A stretch of 64,000 nucleotides of DNA from positions 29,450,001-29,514,000 of the forward strand of contig OZ316891.1 in assembly GCA_973895155.1 (NCBI GenBank). The letters run 5' to 3'. Under the pieces are notes generated by a model that was given only the letters and a program-made list of their open reading frames with translations, ran no database searches and had not been told where the DNA came from. Positions 36,924 to 47,936 of this stretch are shown here, one piece after another (position 1 is the first letter of the stretch; the number at the start of each line of letters is the position of its first letter). Origin of the DNA: Marsupella aquatica. Taxonomy: Eukaryota > Marchantiophyta. The position numbers were made by a program, and so were the translations under genes.

Positions 36924-36999
36924 AGCTAGCGGCAGGCTTCGAACCCCCACCCTGCAAGTCCTAAATAATGAAATGTACCCACCACTACACTACACATTG
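36924..36999 (-). repeat. tRNA-derived SINE or tRNA relic
   Basis: The minus strand carries a canonical A box, TAGTGTAGTGG (36992-36982), and a canonical B box, GGTTCGAAGCC (36945-36935), 36 nt apart. The A-box side resembles tRNA-Asp/Gly (TGTAGTGTAGTGGT). The acceptor stem does not pair, so it is not a functional tRNA. A SINE head or decayed tRNA copy is the likely reading. Confidence 0.5.
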
Positions 37000-39319
37000 A
37001 TTCTGTCATATTCATACCTGTCATTATATTTATTTAAGACCTTTGTGGCGCACACCCATAGTTCGCATCTGCATGTCTTGCGCATGTCCAAGACTTGCTG
37101 CACCTGCATTTATTCATAATGAAGTTGTTTTAATTATTTTTCTTGAATTGTCACTTTAACAAATTTAAATAAGATACCATAACATGATTATATATATTTT
37201 TTGAATAAGTTAAGATAGGAAGGTATTAGAACGAGGTAGCTATAATAGAAGTGAGAACGTGTGAGCAACTGGATGGAATTCGCCCCTGGGCCCTTAGCTT
37301 ACGTAATCCCGGAAACATGTGCGCCCGCTTGAAGGGTATTTTTTATCCAAATCCGGGTAATAATTATATTTCAATTCTAAGAACCCAACCCGCAACTTTA
37401 TACAAAGTTGGGTTTATAAGAAATAAGGGTATTTCCAAAAGGGTGGCATATTAATATGGCCAAAGGGATCCTATAATATATGTGACACGTGTCATTGTAT
37501 AAGTGGTCCATGTGTCAAGGTCTCATTGGAACACTTGGCAATGTCTTATATTTCCAATTCTATGGGTGTGCCTATCCTAAGGTACAATAATTTTGGGGGT
37601 TAGGAGGGGGGTAAGTTTGGTATGTTGGTTCGTATGTTCACCCAAGAATGGATCGGGGCAAACCTCATTCAAAATCTCAAACGCGAGCCCCGACTCGAGC
37701 ATTGAAAGGGTTTAGGGGGGGTTAGGCCCATTTAGGGTTTTGTCCTTTGTCTCTTGGCCGCGTTCATTCCTGTCCTTGATGCCGGCTTCATTCCCGCCTT
37801 TGGTGTTGACAGTTTTTCCATGTTCGGGCGTGAACGGTGTGCGCTCTCTATGCCCGGCCTCCATTGAACCTCTTTGCCATAGCTGCTACCCCCGGCCATT
37901 GTTACCCCCGTTGCTGCCGTGTTGAAGGTCGTTGAAGCTCCTTGTTCGCCAAAGCTCAAGGCGAGCCCGAACGCTCATTCCGTGTTCTTCCCGAGGTTCT
38001 TCTTGCTGCTATCGTGCACTTCTGTAAGCTTTCGTTCTCTTTGTTGCACCTCTTCTTGCATCCTGGTTTCTTTGTTCTTGCATCCCTAGCTGCCTGTTCC
38101 TTTTTGTTGCGCTTTCTTATTCCCAGATATCTTGCATCCATTTATTTTCCAAGGAGAAAGCTTAGCTAGTGTAAGCATGGCGGAATGTCCCGCGCAATGA
38201 TTGTGTACTCTGTGGCTCAGTGGGCTCTTCAAGGTTAAGCTCCCGGCTGCGCTGCCTCTCACTCCTGCTCTCATTCTGATAAACTTAGAAGTTGATACTT
38301 GCATAGCTTGGATTGAGAAGGTTTGGAGGCAATCTTTGATCTGTTTTGGGATATATGTTTGGAAACTTGCAGATGTGCGTTGGCTCGTGCACTGGAGCTT
38401 GATTTTCTTAGGTCAAGAGCGCCATCTTGGTCCCAACATTTTGCAGACTGAGCGGGGATCTAGGACCGGAGTTGAAGCAAGAGCGACAGCAAACCTAGTA
38501 GTCAAAGAAGAGCGGATTGGTTGAAGCAAGTTTAAGCAAGCCCAGAGCCAAGACGATTACCGCACACGGTAAGATCCTTATTGCACTTTCCGATCTTGGA
38601 CCAGAGCCTTACCTTCAAGAGCATTTCATTTCCGCCAGCAGTCCCTCAGAAGTGTCTTGGCTTATTGGACACCCGGTTGGACAGTTATGAAATGTCTGTT
38701 CATTGCAGGCCGCGCCCCCAAACATTTGCCCTTGGTTGACCCTTGGGCCACCTGTTCTGTCATTGGCATCAAACCAAGGACGAGGATCTCGAGTAAGAGT
38801 CCTGCCAAGGAAAGGTATCTATAGTTATCTCCACCTATACCTACACAATTGTCTTAGGCTATTGCATTTGAGATATGGCCCCCGATATGGCCTCGGATGC
38901 CTTGGACAATGGTTGACAACTTAGTGGAATTTCATGCAGGGAGGCCGCAGGGAGTTCAAAGACCTTGCATACTTTGAAAGTTGTCAGTTGCTGTATGGGT
39001 GGCGCTTCAGATTAATTGGCACCACCATCAATTTGAGGTCGAGCCTGTGTGCAAGTAAGTCACCGATTATTGCTTTAGGGAAAATATACCTGACAGGTTT
39101 AGGTTCTCTCATTTTCATCACTTTGTTTGTTGCTGAAATGAGTGCATGTCGTCGGAGCTTGTCAATGCCTTGAATGCATACCTGCAGGTTTGCATTTCTT
39201 GTTAATTAAAGTCAATCCTTACCTTACATTCCAAATGTAATTCCTTTGCAGGGGAAGCTCTTTCATTGAAGTCGTGCAGTCTTCATTCTGTGGGGTTGGT
39301 GAGACGGTGGTTGGTAGAA

Positions 39320-39748
39320 ATGGTAACTACTCGGAGCCATTCTGTAGGTCTTCTATACGAGAAGGCAGTCAGGTTGCGCATTAAGCTGCAAGACTTAGGC
39401 ATGATTAGAGGGAAAGACCCTCTTGCAATTTATTTTGGCTCTGACCGTCCAAATTTGCTCACACAACGCTCAGCCTGGGCAGATTTTCTGGAGCCGACTT
39501 CTATTGTTTTAGCGTGTACTAGGGATGGCGCCGAGTACACTGTTTTTGCAGGTTGTATCCATCCTTTGGACAAGAGGTGTCCAGCATGTGAAGTCCATGA
39601 GAATTTTCTTAGATTGCGCTCTTGGCACGTCTGCCAACTCTGGAACAGTGACCCAATTGTGTTAGGGTTAGTTGAGCGTGTTCCGCCATGGGTGTGTCTA
39701 GCCAAGTCACTGGCGGAATGTCAATGTGGAAACACAGTAGTTGATTAG
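39320..39748 (+). pseudogene. Unidentified reading frame in the 5' part of element T
   Basis: 142 codons starting MVTTRSHSVGLLYEK and ending CGNTVVD. Cys/His-rich near the end (CIHPLDKRCPACEVH ... WHVC ... CQCG), which could be a metal-binding module. No family recognised. It may be a captured or accessory frame of T or an exon of its N-terminus. Reported because composition and length look protein-like. Confidence 0.3.
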
Positions 39749-40900
39749 GTATATATGTGCAGGTTTTTGTCTAGCAATTGTGGTAGAATTGTGTACTTAG
39801 CCTCGTGGATAGGCAATTTTGTATGAAGCGTTGTGATTCTTGCACATGCTTTGTTTTGTTTAAACATCTCAGCAACATATAAGTCTGTACGCCGGTCTGT
39901 ACATGGTAGCATCGATGAAAAAGATCTGAGTTTCTCAAATGTAGAAACAACGATGATCAACCCTCATACATTCTATTGAACAAAAGGAAGGGCATCGAAT
40001 GCATTCCATATAGATTTATATGCTTCTGGGCTGACTTGGATAGAAATTTACAATGTGGGTATGATTGTCTTGCAATGGGGACTATCCACAACCATGTGCA
40101 TTTGAAGAACGATGATAACAATATACCACGTGTATACTCAGATTTCTTAACGGCAGGGCTTGTGGTCAGTGTCAAACAGGGGGTGCATAGGTAATTCTGA
40201 ATTAATTCCGTTTGTCATTTACGCATTGTTTTTTTGTTTTAGATTTAGGGTTTGTTTGCAGGGCCAATCAAATCAAGGAGACCATTGGGGAAGTGACGCC
40301 CCTAGTGGAGACTGCTAGGTTTCATTGCCAGCAGTCTAGCGCTCCTTGGAGGAGAGCGCAGGTTGCCTGTGAGGGGGGGGCCTTGGACTTTGCACCCAAT
40401 GGCATGAGAGAATAGAGCCAAGTCCATCAGGGTTTGGGTGGTCCGGGATTTTTACTTGGTTCTGCTGGTGTTGTCGAGTCAAGAACAAGTCAATATAGAA
40501 GAAAACAAGTCAATCATAGGCCATGATACGCTCTTGGAGGAGAGAGATTGGAGTGATGGGCCTAGCCCCGACTGCACATGGACCAAGCACATATATGGGA
40601 CAATCTTATTGGGACAAGCTATTTTGGGAGAAGCTTTTATGGCCATGTGCAGATCCCATACTTTCTTGTGCTTACGCAGAATCTGGAGTCTTTGCATGCA
40701 AAGGGTACGTCCCTTCCCACCCGAAAGGAGAAAGCTGCAAGGATCTTACCCAAGCCAACCCCACGAGAAATGGCGGGATGGGGCAAGGCCCTTGTGGGAT
40801 TGGTCCAGTGGATGTGGTCTCCAGGAGTGTAGTGGTTTGGGTCTGTTTCACTACAATCAATTTATATATTCCTTTCAAGTTTGTTGCGTAAGGAAAAACC

Positions 40901-41470
40901 ATGAATTCAGACAAATCAAACCGCTTCACGGACTTCAACTCACATGAGGAATTTTCCTGTTTTGAACTGGCGATGTTGGAGAACCACCAATATGTCCCAT
41001 GGATAGAGCCTCATCATTATGGCAGAGGAAACCTCTTGGAAGAGCTAAGGAGGCTTGATTCCAGCCTTGTTATGCGTATCATTGGCATCATTTGTAAGCC
41101 ATGGGACTTGAATTTATATCACTTTTTTCTTGATGAAGAGGAGCGGATGATTTACATCCGTTGGGATCGATATTGTAGTTACAGTAGAAGTATTATTTTA
41201 CTCCTAGCTACTCAAGACAGGTGCCGTGAAGAAGATAATTCTTCACTGTTGTCATGTAGTTGATGACAATCTGTTGTTTGAGCCACACTTCTATGCAGCC
41301 AATAGACGGGCAGCATTTGATGAGATCCAGGAGGTCATTGACGACCTCTTGGATCCTCTTGGCACTGAATTTTTTGTGGACACCGGTGGGAAATTGTATT
41401 CCTATCGAACAAGGAAAATGCCCCCCCGACCTGTTTGTAGGTTTCTCCTTGTCATTTTTTATTGTGGTCT
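40901..41470 (+). pseudogene. Unidentified broken frame in element T
   Basis: Two overlapping frames look like one protein with a frameshift near 41230-41265: first MNSDKSNRFTDFNSHEEF to about YYCSYSRSIILL, then EPHFYAANRRAAFDEIQEVIDDLLDPLGTEFF with a different phase. No domain recognised. It lies upstream of, and in the same orientation as, the transposase blocks. Confidence 0.3.
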
Positions 41471-42052
41471 TTGGACCAGTTTAATGGCAAATGGGGAGGT
41501 GTGTATGTGCTGCACCCATGCCTGTTGTGACATTCCATCACGCAGATATTCGATTGCAGTGGTTCATCCCGTTAGCGTGGAAGTTGAATTTCATTGGCTG
41601 TTTACTTATTCTCATAGGGTGAATCATGTACCCTTGTGGCCTCTTAGAAAGACTGAAAGAAGGTAGCCACACTACGAAGATACTGATTGGGAGAGTGATG
41701 GCGAGGACTAGTAGAAACAAGATAGTTTTTTGCGAATGTAGTCTTAATCAGGGTATGTCAACCTGGGGTCATCCTTCACCAGACAGACATACCCAATGTT
41801 TGTCAGTAGTAAGAGCCATTGTTGGACTGTGCAATCATGGAAATTGTCTATCAGTTTTGTCAATCATGGAAGTCTTTGGAGTATGTTGATAATTATATTG
41901 GGTACAGACTTGTTTACAAATCCGTGGTGTATTGTTAGTATATATATATACTTAGGATGATAAGAGGTGGGTGGTGTTGATGGTTTTTTGTATTATGAAA
42001 TCTTTGCAGGCCACCCTATGAGTGGTGCTTAGGGAATCAGAGGTGTTAGAGG

Positions 42053-43140
42053 ATGCCGTCAACCCAGATTTTTGAAGTAGACACAGTGTCTGGGGATCGG
42101 GTTCCTGTGTCATCGTATAGTTACAAGGATGGCAAAACATTTGCAAATGCCAGGAAGAAGTTGGGTACACTGTTTGATTATGACATCCAATTTATTGATG
42201 TCAGTCTTGTCTATAGAATGCTAGAGAAATGGGAGAAGGTCAATCGGTTGGAAGATTGTGGCGGAAAGATCATTGTCATCCGCAAGGTCACCGACGGACC
42301 TATGAATGATCTTGTCCGTAATGGGCCTACAGGGGTGCCACAAGTCCTAGTGAGCAACAATGCCTCTAATGGACCGACCTGGACAGAGAGTCTAGACTGG
42401 ATTAATTCTCCCAACACTGCAGAACCTCATATCCAGGTCGGGATCCAGGTAGACCAGGTTTAGCGTGACATGCTAGCCAGGATCCACGTAGAACAGGTAG
42501 AACCACATCCTATTGTGGCACCACTGCAAGAGGCTGACCCCCACATTAGGTTTGAGTTAGAATTAATGACAAAAGAGGTCAAACGAATCTGGTTGTCAAA
42601 TGTGGAAAAATTGAAGAGTCACATGGAGTTCATTAAATGTGGTCACCACAAATGGAGGGCCAGCACATGGGACAAAGACAACCAGGTCCGTGGGCAACTT
42701 GAATGTTTAGAGTGTGACACTTGTTAGGATGGGTGCGCCAAGGGATTGATGGATAGGACTACCATTAGTAATGCCTTCACCAACTACAAGAGCAAGCACT
42801 TGCGTTCAGCAAAGCATGTATCTCGCGTGGCACAGAACAGGGGTGAGCGAGTTGACACTACGAGATTGCCAGGAGGGCTCAAGCAAATACACTGACTGAT
42901 AGAGCCACACTTGAGCAACATTTGAAAATTGTCGAGAAGGCCAATGAGTCACAAAGAGTCTTGGTTGGGCGGGAGACATTTACAGTCATAGGTGATCAGG
43001 AGAAGGAGCCCTTGCAGCTTCTGAAATTCAAAATTCTTTGCAATTTTTGTATAGACACTCTTACATTGGTCCCAAAGCAACGTAATTTGGAATCCAACCT
43101 TCAAACCCATATTGACAGTGGTGGTCATTGTAAGTAGTGG
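42053..43140 (+). pseudogene. Transposase of element T, block 1 (zinc-finger N-terminus)
   Basis: Frame starting MPSTQIFEVDTVSGDRV, interrupted by TAG stops at about 42461 and 42725 that read through in the same phase, then by a frameshift before 42922. Two Cys/His clusters stand out: CGHHKW ... CLECDTC ... HLRSAKH, and CNFC ... HIDSGGHC, both resembling DNA-binding zinc fingers of transposases. The frame runs into the insertion point of element A at HCK/Y, and continues after it at 47111 as VARSQKSARGDP. Confidence 0.6.
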
Positions 43141-46100
43141 GTAATTCCAAAAGTAGGAAGAAACTGAAAATTTTAAATTTTTTTATGGTGTTTAGACTAT
43201 AATTATTGCTAACATAGCGGAGATAGCATTCTGTCTACAAGTTACGGGTTCTCAAGTTTAAGTTTGCGAGTAAACTCTGGTTTACAAGTATACGGGTTTA
43301 CGAGTTAGGACTAAGAGTTATGCCTTACGAGTTGGCGACCAGTGACCGTGATGTTTTACGGCTAGTTTTAACAGGACTCCACAACGGAAGAAGAGCGCGA
43401 CTTGAAAAGAAGACAATGTAGACTTGGGCGCTCACTCTTGACTAAATTCCTGCCTCCTCCATTGATTCTATCAGCCTCCCTACTTCTTCGCGCACTCGAC
43501 AGAACAGATTAGAGCTATGGCGGACCTCGGCACTGATGAGCAGTATTGTGTCAATTCTTTGCCAACTCCTAAGAGTGTAGTAGCTCAAATTCCTCTGGCG
43601 CCCAATAGTTGTGAAATTTTGAGAACATTGTTACGGCAGCTGGGACTTGAGCATCTACTCGCAATTCCTTGGAATGTAGAGCTCGACACGTATTTACATG
43701 ATTTTGTGAAAGGGTCGCTGCTTGCTCCTAAATTTCGACAGACCATTCAAGCTCGACCCAGCTTATGGAATGTGGAGAAAATTTCCCAAGCCTTCCGCTG
43801 CCCCTTAGAAGGAGAAGGATTGTATTCGAAGAAGAAGGATTTGTCAACTCCTTACTTCTTAGGGATTCGCAGTATTACTAATGGCTGGAATCTGACACAA
43901 TGTACTTATCCGGATCTGAGAATTCTTCTGGAATTTTTAGTACCCATTTTTCATCCGAAAAAGCCAACCATCTATCCTATAGCTTTGGTAAACACTATTG
44001 TGGCTGCTCACAGTGGAGCCATCCAGGTGAATTGGGCCTTGTTAATTTTCAATGTGATGAAGGATCAGGTGAGAAGTATAAAGGCAAACAGTCCCACTTA
44101 TCTGCAAGTTTATCTATCTCAACTCTACCAGGCTCATGACTGTCTACATCCGGAGGAGAGAACCGAAAGAGGGTTACTTTTGATTGAGTTGGACATTGAG
44201 GAAGAAATTGGTGTGGATGCCATTTCCCTGGATCCCCATGATCAGAATGATGATATGGACATAGAAGATGTGTCAGTGGGTGGTCTTGAAGCTTCGCCTG
44301 CTCATAACTCAAGAGAAGTCAGTGCGGGAGATCAACCTGGAGCTGAAGAAGACAAGGATTTCTTTGAGCAACCAACAGACGTTGTTGAACTGGCTTTTGC
44401 TGCTGTCAACCTAAGGACCAACTCATCCACTCCTTCGAAAGAAGAATTGAATCAGCAACTCATTGATAAGTTGACATCTCTTCTCAATTGCAGTGGTGAT
44501 GGACTCTATGATGCTGTTAATGATTTAAGAATGGAAGCTGTCAGTTTGAAGTCACCATTCCCTGACCAGTTAAGCCCTATCAGGATGACCTCTCCCCCAA
44601 GAGAATCAACACCAACAAAATTTGTGACTCTCACCCGTGCTACCCAACAGGTCCCTCTCCTAAAACTAAGTGACCTTGTTCCAGTGACAGAGGGTATCAG
44701 TCGTGCAGCTATTGTGGATGAATTACTAGAAATGCTTCAGTGTGAACCTCGACAGATAACATCTGCAGTCAACAACTTAGTGCAGCGATGTCCTACTGCT
44801 ACACTTTCTCCTAGTCCAAGTTCCACCCTTACAGTCCTGATTCCAACTACGAACCCACAAAAGGACCACCCTACAATCAGTCACAGTATGAGCATCCTTA
44901 TGTTTGAGAGGATCTACCTGAAGATTCTGACCCACCCTCTGATTTTAATTCCATTCGATCTTATGCCAACTCTTTAACACCGTCACCAAGCCAAGGGTTT
45001 GAAGATGTTGACACTGCCTTAAGATCCAATCCAAACTTAGTAGCAGTCGTCACCTCATCTACTCAGACCCCCCGGAATGTTGTCATCGAGAGTAGATACT
45101 TGAGACCTCCAGAGTTCCAAGTACGCAGGTATGTAGAGACCTGTAAGATTATGCAGGCCAACAAACCACCGGTTGGAGAGTTCTGGAGATACTACTATCT
45201 CAAGAAAATAGAGGCCAGCTACATTTTCGACCTCAGGTGTTTTGGGACTTCCAGAGTGGAGATGGCACAATTTGATGAGTTTTGGACCGACTCTCTCTAC
45301 TTCCGGCCTATTCTTGCTATGATGCTACTTCAAGGTGATGTAGAGGTAGAGGATTCAGATTTAGTTTTGGCATACTTTGGAAACTTTGCAGCCTATGCCT
45401 TGGATTTTGTGGTTTCTTTCCTGATGCAGAGCAAGAAGTCTACTGCTCTACAACATGATTACATCCCTTGAGAACCCAAAGTTACCCTTGTTTCAACCAG
45501 TTCATTAGCTGAGAAACAGAGAATTTGGAACAATGTCACTACTCAGACCCTGACCCACTTCAACTGGTACTTCAGAGATGTCAGATGGAGGCTTTGACCT
45601 TTCTATTCCAAGATGATGAATAGTGATGAGTTCCTGTACCATTATCCCCTAGTATATGCTGCTTCTTGCAACAATTATGATGTAATTGGGATGTATAGAG
45701 AAGCTCTTCGTATAGATTCATGTTATTTAATGAAGAGAATGTCTCTGATCTATCCTGAGAGACAACTAAGATGCCTACCTTACTCCCGAGGATCCCCACG
45801 CCAAACTGAGTTGATGGAGGTTACGCAGAATCGGACTGTTACCCTTGTGGAGTTACTAGAACCAGAGGACATCCGACAGCAAGCTTGAAGAAGTCTTCTA
45901 AGTGTTTTTAGTTAGTTTTAGGAGTAGTGCATCTCATCTGATTTTTATAAATGTGTTCTAGAGTTTTGGAAGCTATCATACTTCTTTAGTATATAGACTG
46001 TACCTAGGAAAGCCTGTTGGCAAAACCTCAGAGTTTTCTGACTCATATTTAGGAAGTTAAAAATAGTTGAGTTTGCTAAGTCTTTACTTTACCGCGATTA

Positions 46101-47093
46101 CGAGTTACGAGTTAATGAGTTTACGAGTTTACGTCTTTACGACTTTACGTTTTTACGAGTTTACTAGTTTACGAGTTTACACTTAGCCAATTTTCCGACT
46201 TTTCACTTACTGAATCGTCATTTTAGCTTTTTGAGAGGGTCGAAGAGGCATGTCTCTTCGACCTTATGACCTCTCACTCTGTAGATTTTTACTTTAAGAC
46301 CCCTCCACCACTAGTGTAGTTTATGGTTAAGTTATGCATTTTTGCCTTTTCCTTGTGTTAAACTAGTTGATCATGAATCTATGAGTTCGAGATCAGGTTT
46401 AACATTTGGAGAGACTTACCTCATTCTTGTGTTTTTACCTATGATTATAAACACAGGAAGTAAAATTCCTTTTGTGCAAATCTTTGGATGTTGTGATGAT
46501 AGATTCCTTTTTGGTGATTCATTGCAATCTCCTAAGTTCTTAGAGTTAACTCATTGAGTTTATGTTTTAATGAATTTGATGGATTTTCTTTCGTGTTGCT
46601 TAGTACCATCTAAATGTTGAAGTAGCTACCTTTTAGATTTTATGTGAGTACCACTTAGAAAGAAAGGATAAGACATGTTGATGGCATTTGAAAAGGTACT
46701 CTAGTAAGCAATTTAGATCTGAAAAGCAAACGTGGATTTGAATCCTAAATCTATTCATTTTGACTTATGATTAAGGAGTGACCTTGGTCTATTCCAGACT
46801 CCCTTAGCATACTTTAAGATATTTTTCCCTGTGTTTTTGTTAATCATTCCCTTTTCATTAATTTATGTTTACATGATGCTGAGTTATCATTGAAAATTAC
46901 TCACCGTTGTGGAGCGATCTTCAAAATACCTTAGTAAAGTAATCAAACTTGATTACTATGTGTGGAAAACATTTTAAGTCTATTATTGTTGTTTAAATCT
47001 ATCAAACCAACCCCATCTTGTCCTTTACGGGAACGAATACCGAGTTTGAAGACCATTTTAAGTGTGTTTTTGGTTCTTCATAGCAAACTACAA
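43141..47093 (+). mobile_element. Nested element A (gag-like, no RT seen)
   Basis: Interrupts the T transposase frame. Candidate target duplication: TCATTGTAAGTAGTGG (43125-43140) and TCATGTTACTTATGTGG (47094-47110), imperfect and about 17 bp, long for an LTR element and closer to what target-primed retrotransposons leave. No LTRs: the first 376 bp and the last 376 bp do not match. TTTACGAGTTTACGAG-type short repeats occur both before (43210-43340) and after (46085-46180) the coding part. The tail shares GAAGAGGCATGTCT and GGAACGAATACCGAGTTT with element B. Confidence 0.55.
43517..45888 (+). pseudogene. Gag-like protein gene of element A, broken
   Basis: ATG at 43517 (MADLGTDEQYCVNSLPTPK), open to 44977 in its first phase. 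The sensible sequence shifts by one phase near 44800-44820 and then continues to 45888 through three in-frame TGA stops (44905, 45469, 45595). The N-terminal half (about residues 110-210) carries the core shared with element B: GWNLTQC.YPDLR, PIFHPKKP, NTIVAAHSG, VNWALLIFN, SPTYLQVYLSQLY. The middle is acidic and Ser/Pro-rich; the C-terminal part (FQVRRYVETCKIMQ, IEASYIFDLRCF, MYREALRIDSCYL) is unassigned. The core recalls plant retroelement or plant-transposon-protein domains (inference). No protease, RT, RNase H or integrase. Confidence 0.6.
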
Positions 47094-47110
47094 TCATGTT
47101 ACTTATGTGG

Positions 47111-47936
47111 CAAGAAGTCAAAAGTCTGCGAGAGGTGATCCTGTACTGTCAGGACGGCCGGGAAGACCCCATATTGTAGATGGGAGGGATGTGAAACAAA
47201 GGACAATCAACGGGTTTTTGACCCGGAGTTCGAATCCAGGTGCCTTGAGCAGTTCAGATAGAGGTACCATTGAACCCTTTTCATTGCTGTGTTGGGGACT
47301 ATGGCGTGATGTGGTCAAGGTTGGTGGTCAGACTAGGCCAATCAAGGGAATGTTAGATGATCTCTTAAGAAATGGAGCAATGTGGTCCACAGAGCCTGCT
47401 GTGAACCAAGAGGTCTTGTGTGTGGATAGTGGTAAGCTTTGTACCATCATTGGTACATTTTGACATTCTAACTGTAGTAGGGTATCAGATGAAGGGCTTG
47501 GCTTTGAAGACCTAACATGTGAGAAGTGTTTTAGCATTACCAAGGAGGAGGACTTTCGAGCACGAGTGCGTAGAGAGTTCAAGGCGCCTGAGAAAAGAGG
47601 GACAAGAGGGACTGGTAAGGGTCGTCGGATAGGTTACTTAACAGTTTATGAGCTGCACATTCAAGCCAGGACATACAAGAAACGGATCTTGACTATGTAG
47701 AGAACAGAGAGAATGCTTTTTCATAAAGTGGTAATGATGAAGTTTCGGGTCCCAAGTATCAGTGAAGTGTGTCTTCACTATCAAGAGCCTAATAAAGTGT
47801 TCAAGTTTTGCCAATCCATAGTTTTGGCACATAAAAATGGTGCATTCGGTGGAAGAGGTGCTCTATGGGATATGTTATCAGACATAGCTTCTAACCTGTG
47901 AGATAAGGATGTTTGTAAAAGAAGGGTTAACTAACC
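47111..47936 (+). pseudogene. Transposase of element T, block 2
   Basis: Continues block 1 after element A: VARSQKSARGDP ... GRPHIVDGRDVKQRTINGF, then TGA (47461), GLGFEDLTCEKCFSITKEED, TAG (about 47698), and FRVPSISEVCLHYQEPN ... GGRGALWDMLSDIASNL, then TGA. The stops keep phase, so only point changes separate the pieces. The block is cut at about 47936 by element B and resumes at 51498. Confidence 0.55.

Noticed and set aside
43141-47093. LTRs for element A
   Set aside because: The start and end of the element show no direct repeat of useful length, so an LTR classification is not supported.
47218-47240. GAGTTCGAATCC, a possible tRNA T-loop
   Set aside because: It falls inside the transposase reading frame (LTRSSNPG) and has no cloverleaf.
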